From an uncultured Flavobacteriaceae bacterium (GTDB lineage: Bacteria; Bacteroidota; Bacteroidia; Flavobacteriales; Flavobacteriaceae), in NCBI GenBank assembly GCA_947500525.1, contig CANMSH010000004.1, forward strand, positions 252,783 through 316,782: a stretch of DNA of 64,000 bases, read 5' to 3'. The notes beneath the pieces were generated by a model that ran no database searches, was not told the DNA's origin, and saw only the letters and a list, made by a program, of their open reading frames with translations. Both the position numbers and the translations under genes were made by a program. Every line of letters starts with the position of its first letter. The stretch's first letter is position 1. Positions 43,069 through 51,848 of the stretch are shown here, piece after piece.

Positions 43069-43182
43069 TTTTATAATAATTTGGTACAATTTAATGAAAA
43101 TAAATTAGATCGTAACCAAGCTCATTTAGCTATAAAAAATGTTAAAAAAACGTTAAATTATAAAAAATAACAGTACTTTGTA

Positions 43183-43214
43183 TTGCATAATACCTTCTTT
43201 TGTTTATATATTTG
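43183..43214 (+). promoter_or_regulatory. Promoter of the DUF4870-PadR-PspC unit
   Basis: TTG (43183-43185), 21 bases, then TATATTTG (43207-43214): a full consensus match 30 bases before the ATG. Confidence 0.6.
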
Positions 43215-43244
43215 CATAGTCAAGTATTATAAACATTTAACCCT

Positions 43245-43691
43245 ATGTTATCACAAAGAGAAACGAATACCGCATTTTTAACACATTTATCTGGTTTTGT
43301 CAGTTTTGTATTCCCATTAGGTGCTATTCTTGGTCCATTAGTTATGTGGTCTGTCAACAAGGGTAGGAGTGAGTTTGTCGATGAGAATGGCTTAGAAGCG
43401 GTGAACTTTAATATTAGTTATGTTTTATATGTTTTCATTTTAGGAGCGCTAACATTTCCTTTTGCTTTGGGCACGTTTTTAAATCGTTTTAGACATATGA
43501 ATGATTTTGACAACATACATTTCGATTTTGATTTTAGCCATGGTTTTAATAACCTTTTCGGAATTTTAAGTGTAGGTTCAATTATTGGTCTTATCATATT
43601 TGTAAGATTTGTACTAACAATTGTGGCTGCGGTAAAAGCAAGTAGAGGTGAAACATATAAGTATCCCTTAACGATAAAATTTATAAAATAG
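43245..43691 (+). CDS. DUF4870 membrane protein
   Basis: 148 residues with the DUF4870 N-terminus (LTHLSGFVSFVFPLGAILGPLVMWSVNKGRSEFVDENGLEAVNF in pattern) and three to four membrane segments. A phenylalanine/asparagine/aspartate-rich insert (FDNIHFDFDFSHGFNN) separates the last two. Function unknown. It starts the transcription unit that also contains PadR and PspC. Confidence 0.8.
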   Translation: MLSQRETNTAFLTHLSGFVSFVFPLGAILGPLVMWSVNKGRSEFVDENGLEAVNFNISYVLYVFILGALTFPFALGTFLNRFRHMNDFDNIHFDFDFSHGFNNLFGILSVGSIIGLIIFVRFVLTIVAAVKASRGETYKYPLTIKFIK

Positions 43692-43712
43692 AATCTTTAA
43701 TAAACCCCAATT

Positions 43713-43784
43713 ATGATTTCAATACTAACGACTATAATAGTTTTTGTCATGAATTTGCTGATAGCAATATTTACAACAAGTTAA
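43713..43784 (+). CDS. Possible 23-residue membrane microprotein
   Basis: MISILTTIIVFVMNLLIAIFTTS: start, one membrane helix, stop, 16 bases before the PadR start. It lies between two genes of one operon. No other coding evidence can be given. Confidence 0.35.
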   Translation: MISILTTIIVFVMNLLIAIFTTS

Positions 43785-43800
43785 AAGAAACAAGATCATT

Positions 43801-44142
43801 ATGAAGATAGAAAATACAAAAGCACAAATGAGAAAAGGAGTTTTAGAATTCTGTATTCTCTCTATCCTACAAGGAGGAGATGCATATACTTCTGAAATCC
43901 TATCGCATTTGAAATCAGCAAAACTGCTTGTTGTTGAGGGTACCATTTACCCACTCTTAACACGCTTAAAAAATGCAGGATTGCTGAGCTATAGATGGGA
44001 AGAGTCAACTTCTGGTCCGCCAAGAAAATATTATGCTTTAACCGAAACTGGAACTCTATTTTTAACAGAATTAAGTACTACCTGGAAAGAACTCACTTCA
44101 GCAGTAAAAATTGTAACTAGCAAAAAACCACCAAAAAAATGA
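43801..44142 (+). CDS. PadR-family transcriptional regulator
   Basis: A 113-residue winged-helix protein: KGVLEFCILSILQGGDAYTSEIL (HTH), then VVEGTIYPLLTRLKNAGLLSYRW (recognition helix), and the wing SGPPRKYYALTETG. PadR dimers usually repress neighbouring genes and release on ligand binding. The stop overlaps the PspC gene start (ATGA), and a PadR-PspC pair is recurrent in Bacteroidota, so local autoregulation is likely. Confidence 0.88.
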   Translation: MKIENTKAQMRKGVLEFCILSILQGGDAYTSEILSHLKSAKLLVVEGTIYPLLTRLKNAGLLSYRWEESTSGPPRKYYALTETGTLFLTELSTTWKELTSAVKIVTSKKPPKK

Positions 44143-46043
44143 ACAAGACAGTTAATATAAATTTAGGAGGAATCTTCTTTCATATTGATGAAGTCGCTTA
44201 TCAAAAATTGAAAAGATATCTAGATGCTATTCGCAGATCATTAAGTGATGATCCTAAAGGAAGAGATGAAATAATTTCTGATATAGAATTGCGTATTGGA
44301 GAGCTATTGTCTGAGCGTGTAAGAGATGTTCGACAAGTGGTGAGTGAAAATGATATTGATGAGGTGATTGGTGTTATGGGACAACCCGAAGATTATCTCG
44401 TTGATGAGGAACTTTTTACTGAGGAAACAAAAAGGAGTTACAGTAATTCATCGAATAGACAAAAATCTTCAGGAAAGAAATTATTTAGAGATGGTGATGA
44501 TAAGTTTTTAGGAGGTGTTGCTTCAGGAATTGCTTACTATTTTGATGTCGATGTTATTTGGATCAGAATAGCACTTATAGTCGCTGTATTTGCCGGATTT
44601 GGCTCTGGACTCTTAATATATATCATATTATGGATCTTATTGCCCGAAGCAAAGACCACGGCAGATAAGTTACAAATGGAAGGAGAACCTGTAAACATTA
44701 GTAATATAGAAAAACGGGTTCGAGCCGAATTTGAAGATGCTTCTTCTCGTGTAAGAGATGCGGCGAATGAAGTAAGTACAACGGTAAAAGAAGGATTTGA
44801 CAGTATGTCGGAGTCCCTAAAAAAAAAACGAGTAAGGAGTAGTTCTGCAAAGTCAGGTATTCAAGAATTCATTGAAGTAATAGGAAGCATAATTGTTACC
44901 TTTTTTAAGATCATTGGAAAGTTTATTGGTATTATTTTAGTCCTAGCAGCAGTAGTAGCTTTAATTACACTCATCGTTAGTTTATTTACTGCAGGTGCCG
45001 TTGACTTTATGGGAATAGAAGGATTCTTTGACGAAGATTTCTATGTAATGAACCCTTTAGGCATATCAGGTTGGTTAATTTCATTACTGGCTCTTATTTT
45101 AGCAGGTGTTCCTTTACTGATGCTGTTCTTTTTAGGCTTATTCATTATATCTGGTGATTCGAAAACTATTAGTAGAACAGGCAAGTTTGTATTGTTAGGA
45201 ATATGGCTGATCGCTTTAATGGCCACTATTTATCTAGGCTTAAGACAAGGAGCAGAGTTCGCTCGAGAAGGAACCATTTCGGAAACACAAAATATTAATT
45301 TGATCGATACCGATACACTAAATATAAAAGTTAGTGATGTTCATAATTTTTCTGGAAGCGAAAGTATGCATAGTAAGTTTGGATTTAGATATGTATACGA
45401 TGAGGACGATAAACGAAAATTCTTTTACAAAGATGTGCGGTTTGATGTAAGGATATCTGATAGTACAGAAACTTATGTAAAAGTTAGAAAGCGAGGACAA
45501 GGTCGAAATAGAACTAAGGCAAAAGAAAATGCAAAAAGAATTGACTATGAATTCAAATTAAAAGGAAATAAACTTTTGCTAAATGATTATTTTTTGACAG
45601 ATGCGAGATACTCATTTATCAGTAAAAAGTTAGAAGTCATTATTTATGTACCAAAGAATAAGGTGGTTCATTTTGATGAATCTACTGAAAGTTTCATTAG
45701 CTATCGGATTAGAACGACAAACAATATGTACCATCGTAATATGGCTGATCAATTATTCGAAATGACCGATGATGGTTTGAAATGTTTAGATTGTAAAGAA
45801 GAAAGTGAAAACGAATGGAAGTATGAAGACAATAGTGATCGCAGTAATTTTGACAAAGATGATGACAAAGATGATGATACTGAAGATAATCGTGTAAAAG
45901 AAGAAGTTAATAGCGCCAAAAAAGAAGATACTCAAAGGGAAGTAGTGAAGACAGAGGAGGTAAAGACTGAAGAGGCAAAGAAAGAAGAAGTGAAAAATGA
46001 AGCGGTAAAAACTGAAAAAGATACAGTTTCAATAAGTAATTAG
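44139..46043 (+). CDS. PspC-domain envelope stress membrane protein
   Basis: 634 residues. Residues about 1-90 form a helical DUF-type domain (GGIFFHIDEVAYQKLKRYL); a PspC domain follows (KKLFRDGDDKFLGGVASGIAYYFDVDVIWIRIALI), then further membrane segments (FIGIILVLAAVVALITLIVSL; ISLLALILAGVPLLMLFFLGL). The large C-terminal part is extracytoplasmic and beta-rich. The tail is a Lys/Glu repeat (TEEVKTEEAKKEEVKNEAVK). PspC proteins sense or buffer envelope stress with PspA-like partners, none of which is near. Confidence 0.83.
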   Translation: MNKTVNINLGGIFFHIDEVAYQKLKRYLDAIRRSLSDDPKGRDEIISDIELRIGELLSERVRDVRQVVSENDIDEVIGVMGQPEDYLVDEELFTEETKRSYSNSSNRQKSSGKKLFRDGDDKFLGGVASGIAYYFDVDVIWIRIALIVAVFAGFGSGLLIYIILWILLPEAKTTADKLQMEGEPVNISNIEKRVRAEFEDASSRVRDAANEVSTTVKEGFDSMSESLKKKRVRSSSAKSGIQEFIEVIGSIIVTFFKIIGKFIGIILVLAAVVALITLIVSLFTAGAVDFMGIEGFFDEDFYVMNPLGISGWLISLLALILAGVPLLMLFFLGLFIISGDSKTISRTGKFVLLGIWLIALMATIYLGLRQGAEFAREGTISETQNINLIDTDTLNIKVSDVHNFSGSESMHSKFGFRYVYDEDDKRKFFYKDVRFDVRISDSTETYVKVRKRGQGRNRTKAKENAKRIDYEFKLKGNKLLLNDYFLTDARYSFISKKLEVIIYVPKNKVVHFDESTESFISYRIRTTNNMYHRNMADQLFEMTDDGLKCLDCKEESENEWKYEDNSDRSNFDKDDDKDDDTEDNRVKEEVNSAKKEDTQREVVKTEEVKTEEAKKEEVKNEAVKTEKDTVSISN

Positions 46044-46052
46044 TAGAGAATA

Positions 46053-46556
46053 ATGAGAAAAAAGCAAATAGCATTTTTAAAAATCGAACAGCTGATGTTC
46101 CTTTTATTATTGATCCCTTTTTTGGGCGTTTCACAAGTAAAAGAATCCTCAGAGTTGTTTAAGGTTTTGCGCAAAAATGATAGTCTCATTTTTAATGCAA
46201 GTTTTAAAACATGCAATCTAGAAGAATTAGGAACGCTTATAAATGATGATTTTGAGTTTTACCATGATAAATCTGGTTTTATGGAAGGGAAGGAAACCTT
46301 TATCGAAAACACTAAGAATGGTTTATGTAAATCTCCTTATAAATTGCGTAGAGAATTAAAAGAAGAAAGTTTAGAGGTGTTTGCTTTGTACGATAACAAA
46401 GGAAATTTATACGGAGCTATTCAAAAAGGAGTACATAGTTTTTATGAGAATGATGCCAAAGGAAGCACTGCCAAGTTTACTCATGTATGGATTCAAGTAC
46501 AAGACAAATGGCTTTTGAAGCGAGTATTAAGCTATGATCATTTGGTAAAACCATAG
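46053..46556 (+). CDS. Exported NTF2-like (DUF4440) protein
   Basis: 167 residues with a hydrophobic segment (LMFLLLLIPFLGVSQ) acting as signal peptide, then a cystatin/NTF2-like domain: FNASFKTCNLEELGTLINDDFEFYHDKSG and the terminal strands FTHVWIQVQDKWLLKRVLSYDH. Such domains bind small ligands or are enzymes; no catalytic pair is obvious. It follows PspC by 9 bases. Confidence 0.75.
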   Translation: MRKKQIAFLKIEQLMFLLLLIPFLGVSQVKESSELFKVLRKNDSLIFNASFKTCNLEELGTLINDDFEFYHDKSGFMEGKETFIENTKNGLCKSPYKLRRELKEESLEVFALYDNKGNLYGAIQKGVHSFYENDAKGSTAKFTHVWIQVQDKWLLKRVLSYDHLVKP

Positions 46557-46705
46557 TAGTTACAGTTCATCCCTATAAATAGACAGTTGAGTACAAAATA
46601 GTTCCAAATAAGTGTGCTTTGTGAGAAATTTGAACATATAATAATTGGGTAACCAAGAATCAACCAATACTAACAGCCGAAGTTTCGGTATAAAACAATC
46701 TAACT

Positions 46706-47413
46706 ATGAAAACACTTTTTAAATTATCTGTAGTAGTGTTGCTATTTACACTGTCGTCTTGTTTTCTAGACGGAGTGAAAGGCAATAGAAACGTTATAAC
46801 ACAAGATCGCACGATTTCGTCAGATTTTGATGCGTTACATGTGAGTTATGGTATCGAGGTAAAATTAACAATGGGGTCAAGTACTTCCCTCACTGTTGAA
46901 GCTGATGAAAATTTACATGATATTATTCGCACCGAAGTTGAAGATGGTGTATTACGAATTTATGCCGAGAAAAATATATTTAGTTCCAAAAAGAGAACTA
47001 TATATCTAAGTGCAGTTGAGTTGAATGAAATTAAGGCGACAAGTGGAGCGTCGGTAAATTCTGAAACAAACATTAAGTCAGAAGATATGGTAGTGAGAAC
47101 TACAAGCGGAGCTAATGTTAATTTAGACCTTACTGCAGTAAATGTTTCATGTAGTTCTACGAGTGGTTCAAATATTAATCTTGCTGGTACCGCCGAAAAG
47201 TTAACGGCCTCTACAACGAGTGGAGCAAATTTAAGAGCCAAGAACTTAGAAGTAAAAGTATGTGAGGCGAAAGCTACAAGTGGTTCGGTAATGTCTGTGA
47301 AAGCTACACATGAATTAGATGCCAGAGCTACTAGCGGAGGAAACATTAGCTGTTCTGGAAATCCTGAAATTGTAAAAAAATCTAGTTCTTCTGGAGGAAG
47401 CATAAGAACTTAA
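46706..47413 (+). CDS. Head-GIN domain lipoprotein (DUF2807)
   Basis: A 235-residue lipoprotein (lipobox LSSCF) with a right-handed beta-helix made of short repeats: TSGASVNSETN, TSGANVNLDL, TSGSNINLAG, TSGANLRAKN, TSGSVMSVKA, TSGGNISCSG. Each carries the head-GIN pattern of (T/S)SGxN. These proteins are typical partners of PadR-PspC modules in Bacteroidota and are held to be periplasmic adhesion or stress proteins, with no known activity. Confidence 0.85.
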   Translation: MKTLFKLSVVVLLFTLSSCFLDGVKGNRNVITQDRTISSDFDALHVSYGIEVKLTMGSSTSLTVEADENLHDIIRTEVEDGVLRIYAEKNIFSSKKRTIYLSAVELNEIKATSGASVNSETNIKSEDMVVRTTSGANVNLDLTAVNVSCSSTSGSNINLAGTAEKLTASTTSGANLRAKNLEVKVCEAKATSGSVMSVKATHELDARATSGGNISCSGNPEIVKKSSSSGGSIRT

Positions 47414-47457
47414 AAATATTGAAAACTGAGTTGTTTTCCATTTTTTTGTAAATGGTT

Positions 47458-47487
47458 GGGCTGCCTGGAGAGGCAGCCCTTTTTTTT
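47458..47487. terminator. Strong terminator after the head-GIN gene
   Basis: GGGCTGCC-TGGAGA-GGCAGCCC followed by eight T residues. Confidence 0.93.
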
Positions 47488-47491
47488 GGTA

Positions 47492-48436
47492 TTATTGGTT
47501 TTTTATCTCAATAATTTGTGAAGCAATGCTAATAGCAATTTCTAAGGGTGTTTGACTTTTAATGTTCAAGCCTATTGGAGCATGAATCGAGTCTAGCTGA
47601 TTTTGACTAAAACCTTCCTTTTTTAACACTTCAAACATCACCTTTAATTTTGCAGTACTTCCGAGCACTCCGATAAACTTATGATCACGTTTAAGTAGTT
47701 GACTAAGCACCAACTTATCATCCGTATATTTATTAGTCATAATTACAACATAATTAGTTTCATCATTAGGGATATGCTGAGCGATAGTCTCATATGGTAC
47801 CACTATTTTTTTATCGGCATAAAGATTCGCTTCAAAAGTATTGAGATGTGTTCTATTGTCAACTACAACCGTGTAAAAGCCCAATTCACTGAAGAGTTTG
47901 GTCGTTGCGAGCCCTACATGACCACTCCCAACAATATAAATAACATCTTTTCTATTTACCATCTCTTTATAACACCAATCATCATCGTTGTTATGCGTAT
48001 AAGTATATGTTGTGGCTATATTTTCTTGAGACGAGAAACGAATTGAGTTCTTTGTAAACGTTAAGAGGCCACTCGAATCGTTTTCAATAGCATGCAGTAT
48101 ATCGGAAATAAGATCCAAATTGGTAGAAAGTAATGGAACGAAAAGAATCGTTTGTTCACCAGAGCAAATCATTCCTGAACCTTCTCTTATACTACCCTTA
48201 TGGATTTGCCGCTTTACGAACATTGTATATTGTTGCTGGCCGAGCATTGCTCTACAATGCTCTACTAAATTAAATTCCATAATGCCACCACCAATTGACC
48301 CAAAAATTTCATCAGCAGCAACTACCATCTTAAAACCTTGTCTTCCAGGAGAACTTCCTTTGTGTTGAACGACTGTTAATAAATAAATTGGTTTTTTTTG
48401 TGAAATTTTAGAGTGTATAAATTGCCAGTGATTCAT
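47492..48436 (-). CDS. XdhC-family protein
   Basis: 314 residues. The N-terminal XdhC_CoxI domain has YLLTVVQHKGSSPGRQGFKMVV and GSIGGGIMEFNLV. The C-terminal Rossmann domain has YIVGSGHVGLATTKLFSELG and VVDNRTHL. XdhC proteins load sulfurated molybdenum cofactor into xanthine dehydrogenase-type enzymes. No xdhA/B or molybdenum hydroxylase gene is within the window, so the client must be elsewhere or the protein acts otherwise. Confidence 0.85.
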   Translation of the reverse strand: MNHWQFIHSKISQKKPIYLLTVVQHKGSSPGRQGFKMVVAADEIFGSIGGGIMEFNLVEHCRAMLGQQQYTMFVKRQIHKGSIREGSGMICSGEQTILFVPLLSTNLDLISDILHAIENDSSGLLTFTKNSIRFSSQENIATTYTYTHNNDDDWCYKEMVNRKDVIYIVGSGHVGLATTKLFSELGFYTVVVDNRTHLNTFEANLYADKKIVVPYETIAQHIPNDETNYVVIMTNKYTDDKLVLSQLLKRDHKFIGVLGSTAKLKVMFEVLKKEGFSQNQLDSIHAPIGLNIKSQTPLEIAISIASQIIEIKNQ

Positions 48437-48528
48437 TATGAAATTGAGATAACTATCAGATTAACAACACTATTATGATGCATGTGCTAAATTAAGACTC
48501 TGAAATTTATTGCGTGGAATAAAAAAAT

Positions 48529-48621
48529 ATCTTACGGAAAACACCATCTTTCTTCAAAATTGTATAATTTTTTAAAATATAGTGCGTTAATTAAGTGCAT
48601 TTAATTCCCATTCCGTAAGAT
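48529..48621. repeat. 11-bp inverted repeat flanking 71 bases
   Basis: ATCTTACGGAA (48529-48539) and TTCCGTAAGAT (48611-48621) are exact reverse complements, in a 284-base intergenic stretch that has no gene. A third, partial copy (TTGCGGAATG) follows near 48658-48667. The stretch is otherwise AT-rich with nothing recognised. Confidence 0.4.
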
Positions 48622-48720
48622 TTTAAGCTAAATGTATGAAAAATCATTTACTTTCCTTGCGGAATGTTTTTTTTTTAATGATTTTCTCATTTTTAATCCA
48701 TCAAAGAGGTAAGTCAAATT

Positions 48721-49620
48721 TTAATTCTCAGAAGGCGTTTCTTCCTCTAGCGGTTCATCTACTACAATAGCAATTTTATTGCCAAGAGGACTAATTGCAA
48801 TACGCGTGATACCATTTAAACCAAAAGCTTCAAGAGATGCTATTTCTATCCATTTTTTATCAGTCCCAGGTTTTAACTTATATAGCTTATTAGCGCGACC
48901 CATAATAATTGTTTGATCTGGAGTCCATGACATATCTTGAGAGCCTTTTAAAGCGTCAGCAAGGTACTTTTTCTCACTATTGATTGGATCGATAGAGTAG
49001 ATCTCAGGTTCGTCATGTTCGAAGCTAATAATGCTTATCAGTTCAGTAGTAGGGATTTTATGAATTGAACGGCCAATATTCTTGTCTATAGGATACTTAA
49101 TTTTATACTTAAGATTATTCACTTGTAAAGTGGCCGGATCTCCAAGTACAAATGACACTACAATCTTTTCATTTAGCCAAGCATGATAGCCTATTTTCAA
49201 TTTATCAACCAAGACCCTCGGTTTTTTTCTTCGAAAAGAATAATGCCATAAAAGTTGAGTATCATCAGTATCTAATTTAATCGCCGAGAAGAACTTTTTA
49301 TTTGGTGTTTGTTGAGGCGAATATTCACTGCCAGTTGAATTTGTCATCCATCTTTTTTCTTTACGTTCTATATCATATAAAGCGATATCTGTTTGATCAT
49401 CTCTTGTCGATGAAAAAAGCACACCCATACCATCATTTAAAAAAGAGGGTTGATTGTCATAATAGCCTTTGTTATCAGAAATATTGATAGGGTTTTTCAA
49501 GGTATAAGAAGTACCTGTACTGTCATTTTTAATAAAGTCAAATAAATAAACTTCATGCGCAGGTTGGGCCCAAAGGCTATTTGTAATCAATAAAATAATT
49601 AAACCTAGTTTTTTAAGCAT
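48721..49620 (-). CDS. TolB-like beta-propeller protein, exported
   Basis: 299 residues with a signal peptide (LIILLITNSLWAQP). PD40/WD40-like propeller blades are visible: NQPSFLNDGMGVLFSSTRDDQTDI, SEYSPQQTPNKKFFSAI and MSWTPDQTIIMGRANKLYKL. It has no enzymatic domain. It lies 12 bases downstream of the S10 carboxypeptidase gene, so both are probably expressed together in the periplasm. Role unknown, likely a binding scaffold. Confidence 0.75.
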   Translation of the reverse strand: MLKKLGLIILLITNSLWAQPAHEVYLFDFIKNDSTGTSYTLKNPINISDNKGYYDNQPSFLNDGMGVLFSSTRDDQTDIALYDIERKEKRWMTNSTGSEYSPQQTPNKKFFSAIKLDTDDTQLLWHYSFRRKKPRVLVDKLKIGYHAWLNEKIVVSFVLGDPATLQVNNLKYKIKYPIDKNIGRSIHKIPTTELISIISFEHDEPEIYSIDPINSEKKYLADALKGSQDMSWTPDQTIIMGRANKLYKLKPGTDKKWIEIASLEAFGLNGITRIAISPLGNKIAIVVDEPLEEETPSEN

Positions 49621-49632
49621 AATTCAATTTTC

Positions 49633-51126
49633 TTAGTATTTCGCTGACTCGCCTTTTTTTGGAGTACTTTTTTTTATAAATTCTCTAATATCATCATTCG
49701 CTTTGGCTAAATCTTCCTGTCGAAGATACATCATATGACCACTACGATATCCTTTAAATGTAAACCGATCTTTCATTTTCCCGCTAGGATCTATCTGCCA
49801 CATACTATATTTTGCACTAAAATAAGTGGTAGCACCGTCGTAATAACCAGATTGTGTCATTACATGTAAGTACGGATTCTGAGCCATCGCTTGGCGTAAT
49901 CCTTCACGAACGTTATTATTTGTTCTATCCCATGGTCGCACAGGACCGAACATATTGTATTTTAAATCTGTTTTATAGTTTAATCCTTCTCTTACATAAT
50001 AATTAATCGCAGGAGTAAAAGAATGTAGCCAAGAAGTCAATTCTGCACTATAATTCGGGGAATCTCCTGTTTCTGTCTTATCAATGCCTATGTAACGAGA
50101 ATCTAAGCGCCCTATAGTTTGCCCAGTTTTATCTCTTAGTAATTCTTTCCAAAAAAAGCGAGGTGTAACGTCCAAATTTCTTTGCAAGATCACTTTTTCG
50201 CTTAGACCGGAGTAATGTGACATTTTTTTTGCAATTGCTTTTCGATCACTATCACTGATAAAGCCTCCTTTTGATAAAGCTGGTATTAATTCGTTGAGTG
50301 TAAATTCTTCGGCTTCGGGCAAAATTTCTAATAAATCTTTATTTTGAAGTGCTGCGGGTAACATTTTATGATGCCATGCGGCAGCAGTCATATAAGGGAA
50401 ATCAATACCCGTTGAAACAGGTACATCCGATTCAAAGACTTTATAATCTGCAGGAGAAACCATGATCACCCCGTTTAAATACATCCACTGATTGTTTTGT
50501 AATTCATTGGCCAATCCCATTACTCGTGTGCCTCCATAACTTTCACCAATTAAATACTTAGGAGAGCGCCAGCGATTCGTTCGGGTAACAAAAGTATTCA
50601 CCCATTCAGCTAAATACTTAATATCGGCATTGATACCAAAAAACTGTTTTTTATCAGGATATTTTCCATCTTTATTTTTAATCATTCTTGAATACCCAGT
50701 ATTCACCGGATTCACATATACAATATCGGCAACATCTAGAATAGAATGAGGGTTTGCTCTTACACCGTATGGCTGTACAGGATATCCCTCATCATCTATA
50801 TTTAAAATTCTTGGTCCGGTATAGGCAACATGCATCCATACAGAAGCGGATCCTGGTCCTCCGTTAAAAGAAATAACAAGAGGTCTAGAACTATTATTCT
50901 TAATATCAGACCGTTTATAATAGGTATAGAATAATGAGGCTACAACTTCACCATCGTTATTCCAAACAGGTTGCGTACCAGCCGTAGCAACATATGGTAT
51001 CACCTTATTTTTTATGGTCACCGTATTTTTGGTTATTATGGCCGATTCGGGGTCAATAATTCTATTTTGGGCAAACACAGAAGTGATACACACAAATAGC
51101 ATTGCAATTTGAATGAGGTTTTTCAT
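49633..51126 (-). CDS. S10 serine carboxypeptidase, exported
   Basis: 497 residues with a signal peptide (VFAQ at 17-20). The nucleophile is Ser196 in IGESYGGTR, the oxyanion loop is FNGGPGSAS (88-95), and the catalytic His is in YRSGHMMY near residue 470. S10 enzymes remove single residues from peptide C-termini, usually at acid pH; bacterial homologues with a signal peptide act outside the cytoplasm. Length is standard. Confidence 0.88.
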   Translation of the reverse strand: MKNLIQIAMLFVCITSVFAQNRIIDPESAIITKNTVTIKNKVIPYVATAGTQPVWNNDGEVVASLFYTYYKRSDIKNNSSRPLVISFNGGPGSASVWMHVAYTGPRILNIDDEGYPVQPYGVRANPHSILDVADIVYVNPVNTGYSRMIKNKDGKYPDKKQFFGINADIKYLAEWVNTFVTRTNRWRSPKYLIGESYGGTRVMGLANELQNNQWMYLNGVIMVSPADYKVFESDVPVSTGIDFPYMTAAAWHHKMLPAALQNKDLLEILPEAEEFTLNELIPALSKGGFISDSDRKAIAKKMSHYSGLSEKVILQRNLDVTPRFFWKELLRDKTGQTIGRLDSRYIGIDKTETGDSPNYSAELTSWLHSFTPAINYYVREGLNYKTDLKYNMFGPVRPWDRTNNNVREGLRQAMAQNPYLHVMTQSGYYDGATTYFSAKYSMWQIDPSGKMKDRFTFKGYRSGHMMYLRQEDLAKANDDIREFIKKSTPKKGESAKY

Positions 51127-51218
51127 CGAGTTATTCTTTTAGTGACTACTTGTAGGGTTAAGGAATCATACAAATATAAAATATTTTAGATTCTTATAAA
51201 GCAATTTTAACGCATGAA

Positions 51219-51794
51219 TTAACGTGTCGCTCTCGATTTAATATTTTGTTCGCAGAACTCAATAATTTCTGAAATTCGTTTCTCTCTAGTTTCTAGTCTT
51301 TTTGCCTGATTTAACCAGTAGAGATAACTTTTCCGATAAGAGGGGGCAAAATTTTGATAGTTCGTAAAAGCAACAGGGTTTCTTTTAAAAGCTAATTTTA
51401 AGTCTTGGGGTAAAATACCTTTTTCAACCGCATCGAGCGCTGTCCAAGAACCATTGCTTTTTGCAATTTCAATGGCTTTTATACCACTATCATGCATGAG
51501 GTTTGAGGCAACTAAATCAATTATATATTTCTTGTTCAAGGCACTCCAAACACTTTTAGGCTTTCTTGGGCAAAAATATTGTCGTCTTTTACCATTTCCT
51601 AGACTTTTAACGGTAGAATCAATCCAGCCAAAACACAACGCTACTTTAACAGCTTCCTCCCAGCGCATACTTTTGTTCTCATGTCCTACTTTATAGAAAA
51701 TTAAATAAACACCTAGAGATTTTTCGTGATTTTTAGCCAACCAATTTCTCCAGTCACTATCAGTTTTAAAGTATAACTCAGGAAGTTCGGCCAT
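51219..51794 (-). CDS. YdeI/OmpD-associated family protein
   Basis: 191 residues, no signal peptide: the family motif SLGVYLIFYKVGHENKSMRWEEAVKVALCFGWIDSTVKSL and the RRQYFCPRKPKSVWSALNKK segment are clear. The C-terminus (FAPSYRKSYLYWLNQAKRLETREKRI) is the bacteriocin-protection/YdeI-type tail. Its molecular role is not settled. It appears monocistronic. Confidence 0.82.
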   Translation of the reverse strand: MAELPELYFKTDSDWRNWLAKNHEKSLGVYLIFYKVGHENKSMRWEEAVKVALCFGWIDSTVKSLGNGKRRQYFCPRKPKSVWSALNKKYIIDLVASNLMHDSGIKAIEIAKSNGSWTALDAVEKGILPQDLKLAFKRNPVAFTNYQNFAPSYRKSYLYWLNQAKRLETREKRISEIIEFCEQNIKSRATR

Positions 51795-51848
51795 ATGAAA
51801 TTCGTATTAGGAAGTTTCAATTTACAAATTTTGATATCATTATGGATC

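Noticed and set aside
46960..47403. A 147-codon open frame on the minus strand
   Set aside because: It mirrors the repeat-rich head-GIN gene; its regularity comes from the repeats on the coding strand.
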